Notes: generated by a model from the sequence alone, not told the origin. DNA of 64,000 nucleotides from Thalassotalea sp. ND16A (GCF_000764205.1 NZ_JQDZ01000088.1:1-64000); one strand, 5' to 3'; numbered from the stretch's first letter, positions 1 through 7,932 are shown. Made by a program: numbers and translations.

Positions 1-127
1 CACCACCGTGTACTTTAGTAAGAACCGCAGAGATAGCAGCTGTTAAAGTTGTTTTACCGTGATCGACGTGACCAATGGTACCAACGTTAACGTGCGGTTT
101 ATTACGTTCAAATTTTTCTTTAGCCAT
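1..127 (-). CDS. tuf: Elongation factor Tu, N-terminal fragment (runs off window start)
   Basis: Only the first 42 codons are inside the window. They read [20 protein letters not shown] and continue with the GTPase G1 motif GHVDHGKT, which is diagnostic of EF-Tu, the GTPase that delivers aminoacyl-tRNA to the ribosome. The ATG is at 125-127. The gene lies directly downstream of four tRNA genes on the same strand, the order of the tufB operon of E. coli (thrU-tyrU-glyT-thrT-tufB), so it is probably co-transcribed with them. The rest of the gene lies beyond position 1. Confidence 0.97.
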   Translation of the reverse strand, partial: MAKEKFERNKPHVNVGTIGHVDHGKTTLTAAISAVLTKVHGG

Positions 128-254
128 GATAAATTACCTTTAAATAATAAATTAAAACCAATTCAAAAAAACCATCACTGGCCAAATTGGTAAGTTTTAG
201 AGTTAAGATAATTTGTTTAGATAGATTTGGGATTCTTTACAGGATCCAAAGAAA

Positions 255-330
255 TGGTGCTAATAGGCAGATTCGAACTGCCGACCTCACCCTTACCAAG
301 GGTGCGCTCTACCAACTGAGCTATATCAGC
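255..330 (-). tRNA. thrT: tRNA-Thr (anticodon GGT)
   Basis: A 76-nt cloverleaf with the 3' CCA encoded. The acceptor strands GCTGATA and TATTAGC pair with one G-T wobble, and the T-loop contains TTCGAAT. The anticodon loop carries GGT, reading ACC/ACU. It is the last tRNA before tuf, matching the thrT position of the enterobacterial tufB operon. Confidence 0.96.
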
Positions 331-343
331 GCTTATAAAGAAT

Positions 344-417
344 TGGAGCGGACGGCGGGAATCGAACCCGCAGCTTTAGCTTGGAAGGCTAAGGTATTAC
401 CACTATACGACGTCCGC
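344..417 (-). tRNA. glyT: tRNA-Gly (anticodon TCC)
   Basis: A 74-nt cloverleaf with encoded CCA, acceptor stem GCGGACG/CGTCCGC and T-loop TTCGATT. The anticodon is TCC, reading GGA/GGG. It lies 13 nt from the neighbouring thrT gene, consistent with one processed precursor. Confidence 0.96.
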
Positions 418-445
418 AATCTAACAGATTATCTTTACTCAAAAA

Positions 446-530
446 TGGTGGAGGGAGGTGGATTCGAACCACCGAAGGCGGAGCCGTCAGATTTACAATC
501 TGATCCCTTTGGCCACTCGGGAACCCCTCC
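446..530 (-). tRNA. tyrU: tRNA-Tyr (anticodon GTA)
   Basis: An 85-nt class II tRNA with a long variable arm, acceptor stem starting GGAGGGG and encoded CCA. The anticodon is GTA. It is the second gene of the four-tRNA transcript. Confidence 0.96.
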
Positions 531-564
531 AATTATTTTTGACACTAAATTATAAGTGTATTAA

Positions 565-640
<76 letters not shown>

Positions 641-659
641 ACACCATTAAGTGCTGCGA

Positions 660-688
660 ATTCTAGAGGAATGCTTTGCGGCTTGCAA
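660..688 (-). promoter_or_regulatory. Sigma-70 promoter of the tRNA-tuf operon
   Basis: On the minus strand, TTGCAA (-35, 683-688) and TAGAAT (-10, 660-665) are separated by exactly 17 bp. The start would fall around 653, about 13 nt before thrU. A GC-rich CGCAGC follows the -10, resembling the discriminators of stringently controlled stable-RNA promoters; that regulation is an inference. Confidence 0.75.
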
Positions 689-849
689 TAGCTAAATTAA
701 AAAAAATTCAGTTTTTTTTCTGGCTGCTGTTTTTTTGTTCGACATTGTTAGAAAAACATTAATTTTTGTCTGATATCAACCATTTTAAACATCAATATTG
801 TTGATAAATTGATTTTTCACTATACAGCAACGGTGTTTGTCCGTGTTGC

Positions 850-1572
850 TCATGGCTGAATGTATCGTTTCATCCCCTGAAAAATTAAATCTGCGATAAA
901 GATGCCATTAAATTTTCCTAAACGGTTTAATTCTTTGCCGTTGCCGCCGGTAAAAATTAATTGCTCAACCTGAACCCCATCTTGTTTTGCCTGGCTAATG
1001 GCATTATTGATTGCGCCGGTAGTTGCTGACCAACAACCTAAATTAACATTGTCATTGGTAGTTTGACCAAAAGCGGTGCGTTCAATTTCGGCGATTTTAC
1101 CAAATACTTTGTCGGTATTATCAAACAATGATTGCATCATCAATTCCACGCCAGGAATAATCCAGCCGCCACAATGTTGTTTTTCTTTGTTGAGCAAATC
1201 AAAAGTGGTGGCTGTGCCGGCATCAACAATAAGCACATTGTTATTGGGAAATAATAGCTGAGCTCCTAATACGGCTAACCAACGGTCAGCCCCCATAGTG
1301 GAATATTGCTGATAGCTGTTTTTCACCCCGAAGGTCTCTGCTTCGGTGAGCAATGTTTTGAAGGTGATCGAATGAGTTTGTGCCCAACTTTGTAGTTTAT
1401 TAGAAAACGACTGATTTGATACCGACACTAAGAAAATACTGTTTAACTTACTGAATGTATCTAATTGCTCGAAAAACTCTTCGATAGAGCAATGTTCAAT
1501 AGCTGAAAGCTGGTTGTTTTCAACTTTAGCGTACTTGACTCTGGTATTACCGACATCAATTAATAAATCCAT
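850..1572 (-). CDS. coaX: Type III pantothenate kinase
   Basis: A 240-residue protein that phosphorylates pantothenate, the first step of coenzyme A synthesis. It shows the ASKHA phosphate-binding start DVGNTRVKYAKV (residues 6-17), the GADRW motif (94-98) and DAGTATTFDL (117-126), all typical of type III PanK and absent from type I CoaA. Its ATG overlaps the stop codon of birA (TAATG), so it is the translationally coupled last gene of murB-birA-coaX. It occupies the place between birA and the tRNA-tuf operon where E. coli carries the unrelated type I kinase coaA. Confidence 0.96.
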   Translation of the reverse strand: MDLLIDVGNTRVKYAKVENNQLSAIEHCSIEEFFEQLDTFSKLNSIFLVSVSNQSFSNKLQSWAQTHSITFKTLLTEAETFGVKNSYQQYSTMGADRWLAVLGAQLLFPNNNVLIVDAGTATTFDLLNKEKQHCGGWIIPGVELMMQSLFDNTDKVFGKIAEIERTAFGQTTNDNVNLGCWSATTGAINNAISQAKQDGVQVEQLIFTGGNGKELNRLGKFNGIFIADLIFQGMKRYIQP

Positions 1573-2546
1573 TACCCGCCTCTTAAACTTACTTCGCCAC
1601 CATAGATAGGCTGCTGTTTACCATCAATTTCTAACAATAATGCCCCGCTGGCATTGATGCCTTTACAGATGCCACGGGTTTCTTTGTCGCCAGTGATTAA
1701 CTTTACTGGTTTATTGTAAAAGTAATCTTGTCGTTGCCAATCACCAAGCATTGGCGCCAAACCAAATTGATGATGTTGCACCAGGCGCTTGCTAATTTGG
1801 GCGATGAGTTTCGCGGTTAAAAGATTTCTGTCGATAGGTTGATTTAAAATGAGTTGTAAATCGGTCCATGGCTGGTCTATTTTGCTGGCACCAATTTTTG
1901 GCATATTGATATTTAGTCCCAGACCAATCACGCAATTTCCTGGCCCTACACTTTGCCCTTCCAACTCCACTAAAATGCCAGCTAATTTTAAGCCATTAAC
2001 ATAAATATCATTTGGCCACTTTAATTGCACATCTACGCCGTATTCGCCTTGCAGTACATCACTAACGGCTATGCCTACCACCAGAGAAATGCCCATTGCT
2101 GCCGACATACCCTGTTCCAGATGCCAATACATAGAAAGGTATAAATGCGAAGCAAAAGGAGAAACCCACTCTTTGCCTCTGCGCCCACGGCCAGCAGATT
2201 GATATTCTGAGACACAGGTTTGCCCATGGGTAACATTATTGGGTAAGCGACGCATCAAATAGGAGTTAGTCGAGTCGATTATACTGTGGACTTCCACTTT
2301 GTTGGTTAAACTTAGTGTATTGAGCTCGTTAACGATCACTTGCTGATCCAATAAGGTGATAGATTCTGCCAGTTTATAGCCTTTGCCTTGCACCGAGAAA
2401 ATATCTAAACCCATCTCATTCAGCACTTTAATGTGTTTGGAAATGGCAGTTCGACTGACGTTTAATTGCTCAGCCAAGTGCTGCCCTGAAATAAAGTGAC
2501 CATCGGCCAATCTGCGGATTAATTCTTCACGTACTACTTTTGCCAT
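1572..2546 (-). CDS. birA: Biotin--protein ligase / biotin operon repressor BirA
   Basis: 324 residues. An N-terminal winged helix-turn-helix (roughly residues 20-42, LAEQLNVSRTAISKHI) is followed by the ligase domain with the biotinyl-AMP loop GRGRRGKEW (119-127), KWPNDIY and LAGILVE, then the C-terminal SH3-like domain. It attaches biotin to biotin carboxyl carrier protein; the intact HTH means it can also act as biotin repressor. Start and stop codons both overlap their neighbours as TAATG (with murB upstream and coaX downstream). Confidence 0.97.
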   Translation of the reverse strand: MAKVVREELIRRLADGHFISGQHLAEQLNVSRTAISKHIKVLNEMGLDIFSVQGKGYKLAESITLLDQQVIVNELNTLSLTNKVEVHSIIDSTNSYLMRRLPNNVTHGQTCVSEYQSAGRGRRGKEWVSPFASHLYLSMYWHLEQGMSAAMGISLVVGIAVSDVLQGEYGVDVQLKWPNDIYVNGLKLAGILVELEGQSVGPGNCVIGLGLNINMPKIGASKIDQPWTDLQLILNQPIDRNLLTAKLIAQISKRLVQHHQFGLAPMLGDWQRQDYFYNKPVKLITGDKETRGICKGINASGALLLEIDGKQQPIYGGEVSLRGG

Positions 2547-3577
2547 TATCCAATGTCTTCTATCTGTTGTTCACCACAATGAGTAATAAACCTTACTTCC
2601 GGCTCAATATTTACCTGGAACTTGTTCTTAACCGTTTGCTTTACCAATCTGGCCAGGGCAATGATATCTTGGCCGCTAGCATTGTTTTCGTTGATTAATA
2701 CCAATGCTTGCAGCTTATGCACGGCGGCTCCGCCTACGCTAGCTCCCTTAAGCTGGCATTGGTCAATTAACCAGCCAGCTGCCAGTTTCATCTTGCCATT
2801 AACTTGTGGGTACGCTGGCATCATTGGATATTGCTTTACTAACGCCTGATAGGATGCCTTGTCGACAATTGGGTTCTTAAAAAAGCTACCGGCATTGGGC
2901 AGAATGTCAGGATCGGGTAACTTACTTTGTCGTATCGCGATCACTTTATCAAAAACTTGTTTAGGTGTTGGCTTTTCGCCTAAGGTATTTAAGCCTTGAT
3001 ACTTCAATACTGGTAGCCATTGTTTTTTTAGACTGATGCCAACTGCACAAATCACGCCTTTATTTTTTAAAGAATTCTTGAAAATACTATCGCGATACGC
3101 AAATAAACACTCGGCTTTGCTTAAGCGCCTGACTTTATGCGAGGAAAACTCAAACCAGTCGACATAATCACAGATATCCGCAAATTCAACACCATAAGCA
3201 CCTATATTCTGAATTGGTGCTGCACCGCAGTTGCCCGGAATTAACGCTAAATTTTCAAGTCCTGGCATGTTATTGGCCAGGCAGTGTTGTACCAATTGAT
3301 GCCAATTTTCACCGCTAGCAACATGCAGTTTATAATCCGCGTCAGTTTCCGTCACCGCAATGCCTTTGAACTCAGGACAAATGACTGTGCCTTGATAATC
3401 TTCGATAAATAACGTATTGCTACCGCCGCCCAAAATATAAAAATGTTCAGGCAAAGAGGTTGCTAGCTGTTGCAACTGTTGCAAAGAGTTTAATAGATAG
3501 ATATCTTTTGCTGTTGCCGCTAAAGCAAAACTGTTGCGATTATCTAACGGGTAGTTTTGATGGTGCATGGATTTCAT
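2546..3577 (-). CDS. murB: UDP-N-acetylenolpyruvoylglucosamine reductase MurB
   Basis: The FAD-dependent reductase completing UDP-MurNAc in peptidoglycan precursor synthesis. Visible motifs are GGGSNTLF, NCGAAPIQNIGAYG, the active-site PNAGSFFKNP and the C-terminal IEPEVRFI. The frame is open upstream to 3769, but those 64 codons translate the intergenic heptamer-repeat element (VPCTPYLVP) and are not protein. The first methionine that fits the family N-terminus is at 3577 (MKSMHHQNYPLDNRNSF, 343 residues); the ATG at 3568 is an alternative. First gene of murB-birA-coaX. Confidence 0.95.
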   Translation of the reverse strand: MKSMHHQNYPLDNRNSFALAATAKDIYLLNSLQQLQQLATSLPEHFYILGGGSNTLFIEDYQGTVICPEFKGIAVTETDADYKLHVASGENWHQLVQHCLANNMPGLENLALIPGNCGAAPIQNIGAYGVEFADICDYVDWFEFSSHKVRRLSKAECLFAYRDSIFKNSLKNKGVICAVGISLKKQWLPVLKYQGLNTLGEKPTPKQVFDKVIAIRQSKLPDPDILPNAGSFFKNPIVDKASYQALVKQYPMMPAYPQVNGKMKLAAGWLIDQCQLKGASVGGAAVHKLQALVLINENNASGQDIIALARLVKQTVKNKFQVNIEPEVRFITHCGEQQIEDIG

Positions 3578-3656
3578 TATTTTATTCTTAGCGAACGCTG
3601 ATTGTAACGAATAAAGAGTTAAGTTTCGAGTTTTGCGTTGCGAGCCAACTCTAAAG

Positions 3657-3874
3657 GGTACAAGATACGGGGTACAGGGTACAGGCAGCAATGTTGATGT
3701 TATTCGCTCACAAATATTTCCAAACCTAGTTTGAAAGCCAATAGTCAAAAAAGAAGGTTCACTTGTCACTACCGCGATCTGCTCGTGGCCCGATGCCCGT
3801 AGCTTATTCTTTCAATTTAAACTATCTAATCGCCTACGCAGGCAGCCTGTACCTTGTACCCCGTACCCTGTACC
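3657..3874. repeat. Intergenic palindromic element with heptamer-built arms
   Basis: Two 30-bp arms at 3657-3686 and 3845-3874 are inverted repeats matching at 27 of 30 positions; all three mismatches are C/T transitions that leave G-U pairs. Each arm is made of 7-bp units of the type GGTACAG/GGGTACA. The central 158 bp contains a second motif (about 3778-3806) resembling the right arms of the elements near 7.06 and 47.42 kb. It fills most of the murB-hemE gap (3578-3961); no gene is seen there. Confidence 0.8.
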
Positions 3875-3923
3875 TTTCATTTTCACTTTCTGCCAGAAGC
3901 CTTTTGCTCGCAGCTAGTTGCTT

Positions 3924-3953
3924 AAATAAAAAGAGGCGCCGAAGCTCCTCTTT
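3924..3953 (-). terminator. Rho-independent terminator of hemE
   Basis: On the minus strand AAAGAGG, an inner GC pair around a TTCG tetraloop, and CCTCTTT are followed by TTTTATT. It lies 8 nt after the hemE stop codon. Confidence 0.85.
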
Positions 3954-3961
3954 GTTACATT

Positions 3962-5029
3962 CTATTTATGAAACGGTTTGCTATATTTATGGACTGCGTC
4001 GATAAAGTAGCCCGCGTGTTCCGGGTTAACGTCTGGATGGATACCATGGCCGAGGTTAAAGACATGACCCGTGCCAGTATCGCCAAAGCCATTTAAAATG
4101 GTTTGTACTTCCTGTTCAATTCGCTCTTTTGGTGCATAAAGCATTGAAGGGTCCATGTTGCCTTGCAATGCAACTTTATCGCCTACGCGCGCTTTCGCAT
4201 CTTCAATATTAATGGTCCAGTCAAGGCCAACCGCGTCACAGCCCGTTGCCGCAATAGATTCTAACCACATGCCACCATTTTTGGTAAACAAGGTAACTGG
4301 TACTTTACGGCCTTCGTTTTCACGAGTTAAAGCGTCAACGATTTTCGCCATGTATTGTAGTGAAAATTCTTTGTACATTGCCGGTGATAACACACCACCC
4401 CAGGTATCGAATACCATAACCGATTGCGCACCCGCAGCAATTTGAGCATTAAGGTAGGAGATCACTGAGTCGGCTAATTTATCTAATAATAAATGCAATG
4501 TTTGCGGTTCAGCAAACATCATTTTTTTAATTTTAGTGAAAGCTTTTGAACTGCCTCCTTCGACCATATACGTGGCTAGTGTCCAGGGACTACCAGAAAA
4601 ACCAATTAGTGGCACTTCGCCTTTAAGTTCTTTACGAATAGAGCGTACCGCATTCATTACATATTGTAATTCACCTTCAGGATCCGGATGGCCAATTTTT
4701 TGTACATCCGCAGCACAAGTGATTGGACGCTCAAATTTAGGACCTTCACCAGTTTCAAAATACAAGCCCAAGCCCATAGCATCAGGTATGGTTAAAATAT
4801 CACTAAATAAAATTGCGGCATCCAAAGGAAAACGACGAAGCGGTTGAATGGTAACTTCGGTAGCTAGTTCGGTATTACGGCAAAGTGCCATAAAATCGCC
4901 AGCATCCTTGCGAGTTTCTTTATATTCAGGTAGGTATCTACCTGCTTGACGCATCATCCAAACCGGTGTGTAATCAACTGGTTGACGTAATAATGCGCGA
5001 AGATAAGTATCATTCTTTAATGTAGTCAT
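3962..5029 (-). CDS. hemE: Uroporphyrinogen decarboxylase HemE
   Basis: Decarboxylates the four acetate side chains of uroporphyrinogen III to give coproporphyrinogen III in haem synthesis. The N-terminus contains the signature [10 protein letters not shown], followed by FSDIL and the [10 protein letters not shown] segment. With the start at [17 protein letters not shown] (ATG at 5029) it has 355 residues, essentially the E. coli length; the frame continues upstream to 5080 without family similarity. In E. coli hemE lies close to rsd, and rsd is found here 1.3 kb away on the other strand. Confidence 0.97.
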   Translation of the reverse strand: MTTLKNDTYLRALLRQPVDYTPVWMMRQAGRYLPEYKETRKDAGDFMALCRNTELATEVTIQPLRRFPLDAAILFSDILTIPDAMGLGLYFETGEGPKFERPITCAADVQKIGHPDPEGELQYVMNAVRSIRKELKGEVPLIGFSGSPWTLATYMVEGGSSKAFTKIKKMMFAEPQTLHLLLDKLADSVISYLNAQIAAGAQSVMVFDTWGGVLSPAMYKEFSLQYMAKIVDALTRENEGRKVPVTLFTKNGGMWLESIAATGCDAVGLDWTINIEDAKARVGDKVALQGNMDPSMLYAPKERIEQEVQTILNGFGDTGTGHVFNLGHGIHPDVNPEHAGYFIDAVHKYSKPFHK

Positions 5030-5147
5030 TGTTTTGCTTATATATGGTGAGTGTATAAATATTGGCGTTATTCTACCCAAAGTTATGTCCAGATTCCATG
5101 AGAGAGATCAAACTTATTGTTAATTGGCTATTTTTTGTAAAAAAATG

Positions 5148-5176
5148 TTGCACAATTGAAACTCCTTTGTTATAAA
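5148..5176 (+). promoter_or_regulatory. Sigma-70 promoter of candidate small RNA
   Basis: TTGCAC (5148-5153), a 17-bp spacer and TATAAA (5171-5176). The expected start is about 5183. No coding sequence begins before the terminator at 5242-5270. Confidence 0.65.
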
Positions 5177-5182
5177 TTTAGT

Positions 5183-5270
5183 AAGCTTTACCGAACAACA
5201 ATAAGAAGCTAGTTTCTACTAGACCTTACAGCGAGCATTTCAGGCCTTAACTTTGTTAAGGCCTTTTTAT
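5183..5270 (+). ncRNA. Candidate small RNA (promoter, hairpin, terminator unit)
   Basis: An isolated transcription unit of about 85-90 nt lies between hemE and the nuclease gene. A good promoter ends at 5176, a small hairpin CTAGT-TTCT-ACTAG follows, an unstructured stretch comes next, and a strong terminator with a U-run ends it at 5270. No ORF with a ribosome-binding site lies inside. The shape is that of an Hfq-type trans-acting sRNA; I do not recognise it as Spot 42, RyhB or another named RNA. It could instead be an attenuated leader of the nuclease gene, which starts 54 nt after the terminator. Confidence 0.5.
5242..5270 (+). terminator. Rho-independent terminator of the candidate small RNA
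   Basis: AGGCCTTAAC (5242-5251), loop TTT, GTTAAGGCCT (5255-5264), then a T-rich tail. A perfect 10-bp stem. Confidence 0.85.
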
Positions 5271-5323
5271 TTGCCGAAAGAAAATTTTTTCTAAAGCACT
5301 ATATCCATAGGGATCAATAGGAT

Positions 5324-6181
5324 ATGAAGTTCACTTGTTTAATTTTTGCTATGATCTTCAGTACCAAGATCGTCGCACTAGGTAGTAAAGGGCACTGGTT
5401 AGTATGTCAACTTGCGTTCGAGCAGTTAACAACTCAACAGCAAAATTCGATAAATGAATTACTCACACACTTACCTGCTAAGGAGGTGCGATTATTAAAT
5501 TCTTTTTTGCATAAAAAATCGACCGCCGCCATCTCTTTTGCCGAAGCTTGTAGCTGGGCAGATGCAATTAAGAATCAAACACCCTACACACACTTCAAAG
5601 CTTGGCATTTTGTCAACCTTGCCCGGGAGCAAAAACAAGTAAATGCCTTTGCTTGTCAAAATAATTGCGTGCTTGATGCCATCAGTTTTCACCAGCAACA
5701 GTTCTTGTTAGTTAAGACTGCGCAGAAAAAAATTCAGGCATTATTATTTCTGGCTCATTGGTTAGGTGATATTCATCAACCATTGCATGTCAGTTATCGC
5801 TCTGATTTGGGCGGAAATAAAACCAAGGTAATAGCAAAAAACAGGGCTTGTAAGAATTTACATCAAATTTGGGATTCATGTTTACTGGCTCAATTGACCA
5901 AACAACAATGGCTGTTGCAATTAACAACCCCGTTAAATTTTTCTGCAAGTGATGAATTATCAGCAATCAATATTCAGAGTTGGGCGAATGAATCTTTCGC
6001 CATATCAAGGCGACCCTCGGTTGGTTATTGCCAACCCAGTAAAACAAATTCGAGTTGTTTGGCAAGTTTAACCCCGATTAAATTCGATCAGGCCTATAAA
6101 AACCAGCATACCCCTTTGTTGACGCTACGCATTCAACAAGCAGCGCGGCGATTGTGGTTATTTTTAAGCACACATATTTAA
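5324..6181 (+). CDS. S1/P1-type zinc-dependent nuclease, exported
   Basis: 285 residues with an N-terminal signal peptide (cleavage predicted after ...KIVA, residue 18). The family's side-chain zinc ligands can be placed: H24, D80, H95, H145, D149, H155, H180 and D184, with spacings (15, 4, 6 and 4 residues) matching fungal P1 nuclease. The mature N-terminal tryptophan whose backbone binds a third zinc in P1 appears to be leucine (L19). Members degrade single-stranded nucleic acids and 3'-nucleotides outside the cytoplasm, so phosphate or nucleoside scavenging is a reasonable inference. Monocistronic; the ribosome site is weak (AGGA close to the ATG). Confidence 0.88.
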   Translation: MKFTCLIFAMIFSTKIVALGSKGHWLVCQLAFEQLTTQQQNSINELLTHLPAKEVRLLNSFLHKKSTAAISFAEACSWADAIKNQTPYTHFKAWHFVNLAREQKQVNAFACQNNCVLDAISFHQQQFLLVKTAQKKIQALLFLAHWLGDIHQPLHVSYRSDLGGNKTKVIAKNRACKNLHQIWDSCLLAQLTKQQWLLQLTTPLNFSASDELSAINIQSWANESFAISRRPSVGYCQPSKTNSSCLASLTPIKFDQAYKNQHTPLLTLRIQQAARRLWLFLSTHI

Positions 6182-6303
6182 TATCTCTCTAGAAAAAAAC
6201 ATTTACATTGGCAAACGAAAGTCATTATAAAAAATATCACGGAGAGCAGCTTGCGGTATTTTTATTTAGCGCTTAGCAATAACATTTGAAAAAACATGTT
6301 GCA

Positions 6304-6332
6304 TTTACTCGTAAAATTCAGTGTTATATAAC
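6304..6332 (+). promoter_or_regulatory. Putative sigma-70 promoter of rsd
   Basis: TTTACT (6304-6309), 17-bp spacer, TATAAC (6327-6332). It ends 35 nt before the rsd start codon. Confidence 0.5.
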
Positions 6333-6367
6333 TAATGTCAAACACTCCCGTAAATTTCGGAGGGAAA

Positions 6368-6835
6368 ATGTTAAATCGTTTAGAACAAGCACAACAACAA
6401 TGGGGCGGTTCTCTTAATGCCATTGATAATTGGTTAACTGAGCGACAAGATGTTCTTGTTGGTTATTGCCAATTGGCCGGCTTACCTCCATTTGACCAAG
6501 CAGACAGGGCACTGCCGAAAAGTGCCGATATTCAGTCTTTTTGTCAGTTATTGATGGATTACATGTCGGCAGGTCATTTTGAAGTATTTGATCAAGTAGT
6601 AGCTCAGTGTAAAAAAAATGGCCCGTTATCTTTAGCGCTTGCGCAAAAACTTTACCCGCAAATAGCAAAAACCACCGATGTTGCCCTGACGTTTAACGAT
6701 AAATATGCTGAAATGTCTAGTGATGCCATACTTGATGATTTTGATCAAAGCTTATCGGCGCTGGGACAGTTTTTAGAAGAACGCTTTGAATTAGAAGACC
6801 AGTTAATAGAAGCGCTTTATACCAAACATAAATAA
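6368..6835 (+). CDS. rsd: Regulator of sigma D (Rsd/AlgQ family anti-sigma factor)
   Basis: 155 residues from the ATG at 6368, which has a strong ribosome-binding site (GGAGGG, 5 nt upstream); an upstream in-frame ATG at 6335 has none. The sequence follows E. coli Rsd throughout: MLNRLEQ, the helix DNWLTERQDVLVGYCQLAG, FCQLLMDYMSAGHFEVF and the C-terminal ARF-type LEERFELEDQLI. Rsd binds sigma-70 in stationary phase and, in E. coli, HPr/SpoT. The proximity to hemE repeats the E. coli rsd-nudC-hemE neighbourhood, here divergent and without nudC. Confidence 0.93.
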   Translation: MLNRLEQAQQQWGGSLNAIDNWLTERQDVLVGYCQLAGLPPFDQADRALPKSADIQSFCQLLMDYMSAGHFEVFDQVVAQCKKNGPLSLALAQKLYPQIAKTTDVALTFNDKYAEMSSDAILDDFDQSLSALGQFLEERFELEDQLIEALYTKHK

Positions 6836-6845
6836 GAGACTAGGT

Positions 6846-6872
6846 ACAGGATACAAGGTACAAGCAGACCGA
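6846..6872 (+). repeat. Heptamer-type repeat arm (GGTACAG family)
   Basis: GGTACAG, GATACAA, GGTACAA and GCAG follow one another just after rsd, matching the left arm of the element at 3657. No clear opposite arm of the same type is visible nearby. Confidence 0.6.
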
Positions 6873-6913
6873 GTAAAGTTTAGGGTTAGGGTAACGGTTG
6901 ATAGATGTGCTTC

Positions 6914-6980
6914 GGGCTACGGGCTACGGGCTACGGGCTACGGGCTACGGGCTACGGGCTACGGGCTACGGGCTACGGGC
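6914..6980 (+). repeat. Perfect heptanucleotide tandem array (GGGCTAC)9.6
   Basis: The 7-bp unit GGGCTAC is repeated nine full times plus GGGC, without error, over 67 bp. It is followed by AGG and about 80 bp later by CTGCCCGCAGCTCGAGCC (from 7063), the inverted counterpart of the array end, so this is an expanded left arm of the palindromic family also seen at 47.34 kb. The rsd-fkpA gap (6836-7173) contains only these repeats and the fkpA terminator. Confidence 0.95.
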
Positions 6981-7120
6981 AGGATATTTTATGTTATTAG
7001 AATGTCAATTTTTCAGAGTTAACTATGTTTAAGACAGTCCCTATTTCGAATGCTAATGCGATCTGCCCGCAGCTCGAGCCATAAGCCAGTAGCCTTAGAA
7101 CTAGAATATTTTACCCAATA

Positions 7121-7147
7121 AAAAACCAGGCAATGCCTGGTTTTTTT
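7121..7147 (-). terminator. Bidirectional rho-independent terminator (fkpA end)
   Basis: The stem AACCAGGCA/TGCCTGGTT is flanked by A-runs on one side and T-runs on the other, so it can work on both strands. It lies 27 nt after the fkpA stop codon. Confidence 0.85.
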
Positions 7148-7173
7148 GATTCAGTATTTATCTGTTACCGATA

Positions 7174-7932
7174 TTATTTTGCGGCTTCGGCTTCGGCTTT
7201 TGGAGCTGCGGCGGCAATAATTTCAAGTAACTCTACTTCAAATACTAACGTCGCGTTACCTGGAATTGGGCCAGTGCCGCTTGGACCGTAAGCAAGGTCT
7301 GAGGGGATCACAAACTTGTACTTTGAACCTACGTTCATTAACTGTACGCCTTCCGTCCAACCTTTGATCACGCGGTTTAATGGGAATTCAATTGGCTCGC
7401 CACGATCGTAAGAACTGTCAAAAGTTGTACCGTCAGTTAGCGTACCTTTGTAATGTACTTTAACAGTATCGCTAGCCATTGGTTTTGCACCTTCAGCTGC
7501 GGTTAACACTTGGTATTGTAAGCCAGACTCAGTAGTTTGCACACCTTCAACTTTCGCGTTTTCCGCTAAGAAAGCTACACCATCAGCAATATTTTTCTCC
7601 GTTGCGATAGCGGTTTGCTCTTGTTTTTTCTCATTTACTTTTTGATCTAACGCCATAAGAAGTTTTTGAATTTCTTCTTTTTCAATTTGGGCTTTACCAT
7701 TTAGGCTTTCAGTGAAACCAGCCATTAGCAAATCTTTATCTAAAACAATACCAAACTTTTCTTGTTCGGTTAAATTGTTGTTCATGTATGAACCAATAGA
7801 CGCGCCTAGAGCGTATGCTTGTTTTTGATCTTCTGTTTCAAGAGTTACAGCTTTTGCAGTTGTTTCTTCTTGACAGCCCATCATTGCCATTACAGCAACA
7901 GCCACTAAAGTTGGCTTAACGAAAAATTTCAT
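7174..7932 (-). CDS. fkpA: FKBP-type peptidyl-prolyl isomerase lipoprotein, FkpA-like
   Basis: 252 residues from the ATG at 7932, which has a GGAGAAA ribosome site; the open frame continues upstream without signal. The N-terminus MKFFVKPTLVAVAVMAMMGC is a lipoprotein signal with acylated C20, unlike soluble E. coli FkpA and closer to Mip-type proteins. A helical dimerisation domain (about 30-130, QAYALGASIGSYM) precedes the FKBP domain (VHYKGTLTDGTTFDSSYDRG, VIKGWTEGVQLMNVG, IPSDLAYG). The C-terminus is Ala/Glu-rich. It assists folding of envelope proteins. Divergent from slyX. Confidence 0.92.
   Translation of the reverse strand: MKFFVKPTLVAVAVMAMMGCQEETTAKAVTLETEDQKQAYALGASIGSYMNNNLTEQEKFGIVLDKDLLMAGFTESLNGKAQIEKEEIQKLLMALDQKVNEKKQEQTAIATEKNIADGVAFLAENAKVEGVQTTESGLQYQVLTAAEGAKPMASDTVKVHYKGTLTDGTTFDSSYDRGEPIEFPLNRVIKGWTEGVQLMNVGSKYKFVIPSDLAYGPSGTGPIPGNATLVFEVELLEIIAAAAPKAEAEAAK

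Noticed and set aside
187..555. 122-codon plus-strand open frame
   Set aside because: It is antisense to three tRNA genes and starts in the tuf leader; not a protein gene.
3578..3769. 64-codon N-terminal extension of MurB
   Set aside because: It translates the heptamer-repeat element (VPCTPYLVP) and has no counterpart in the MurB family.
6914..6980. Heptamer array considered as a CRISPR or iteron/origin
   Set aside because: Unit of 7 bp without spacers, no DnaA boxes or rep gene near; it fits the arm of a palindromic repeat family.
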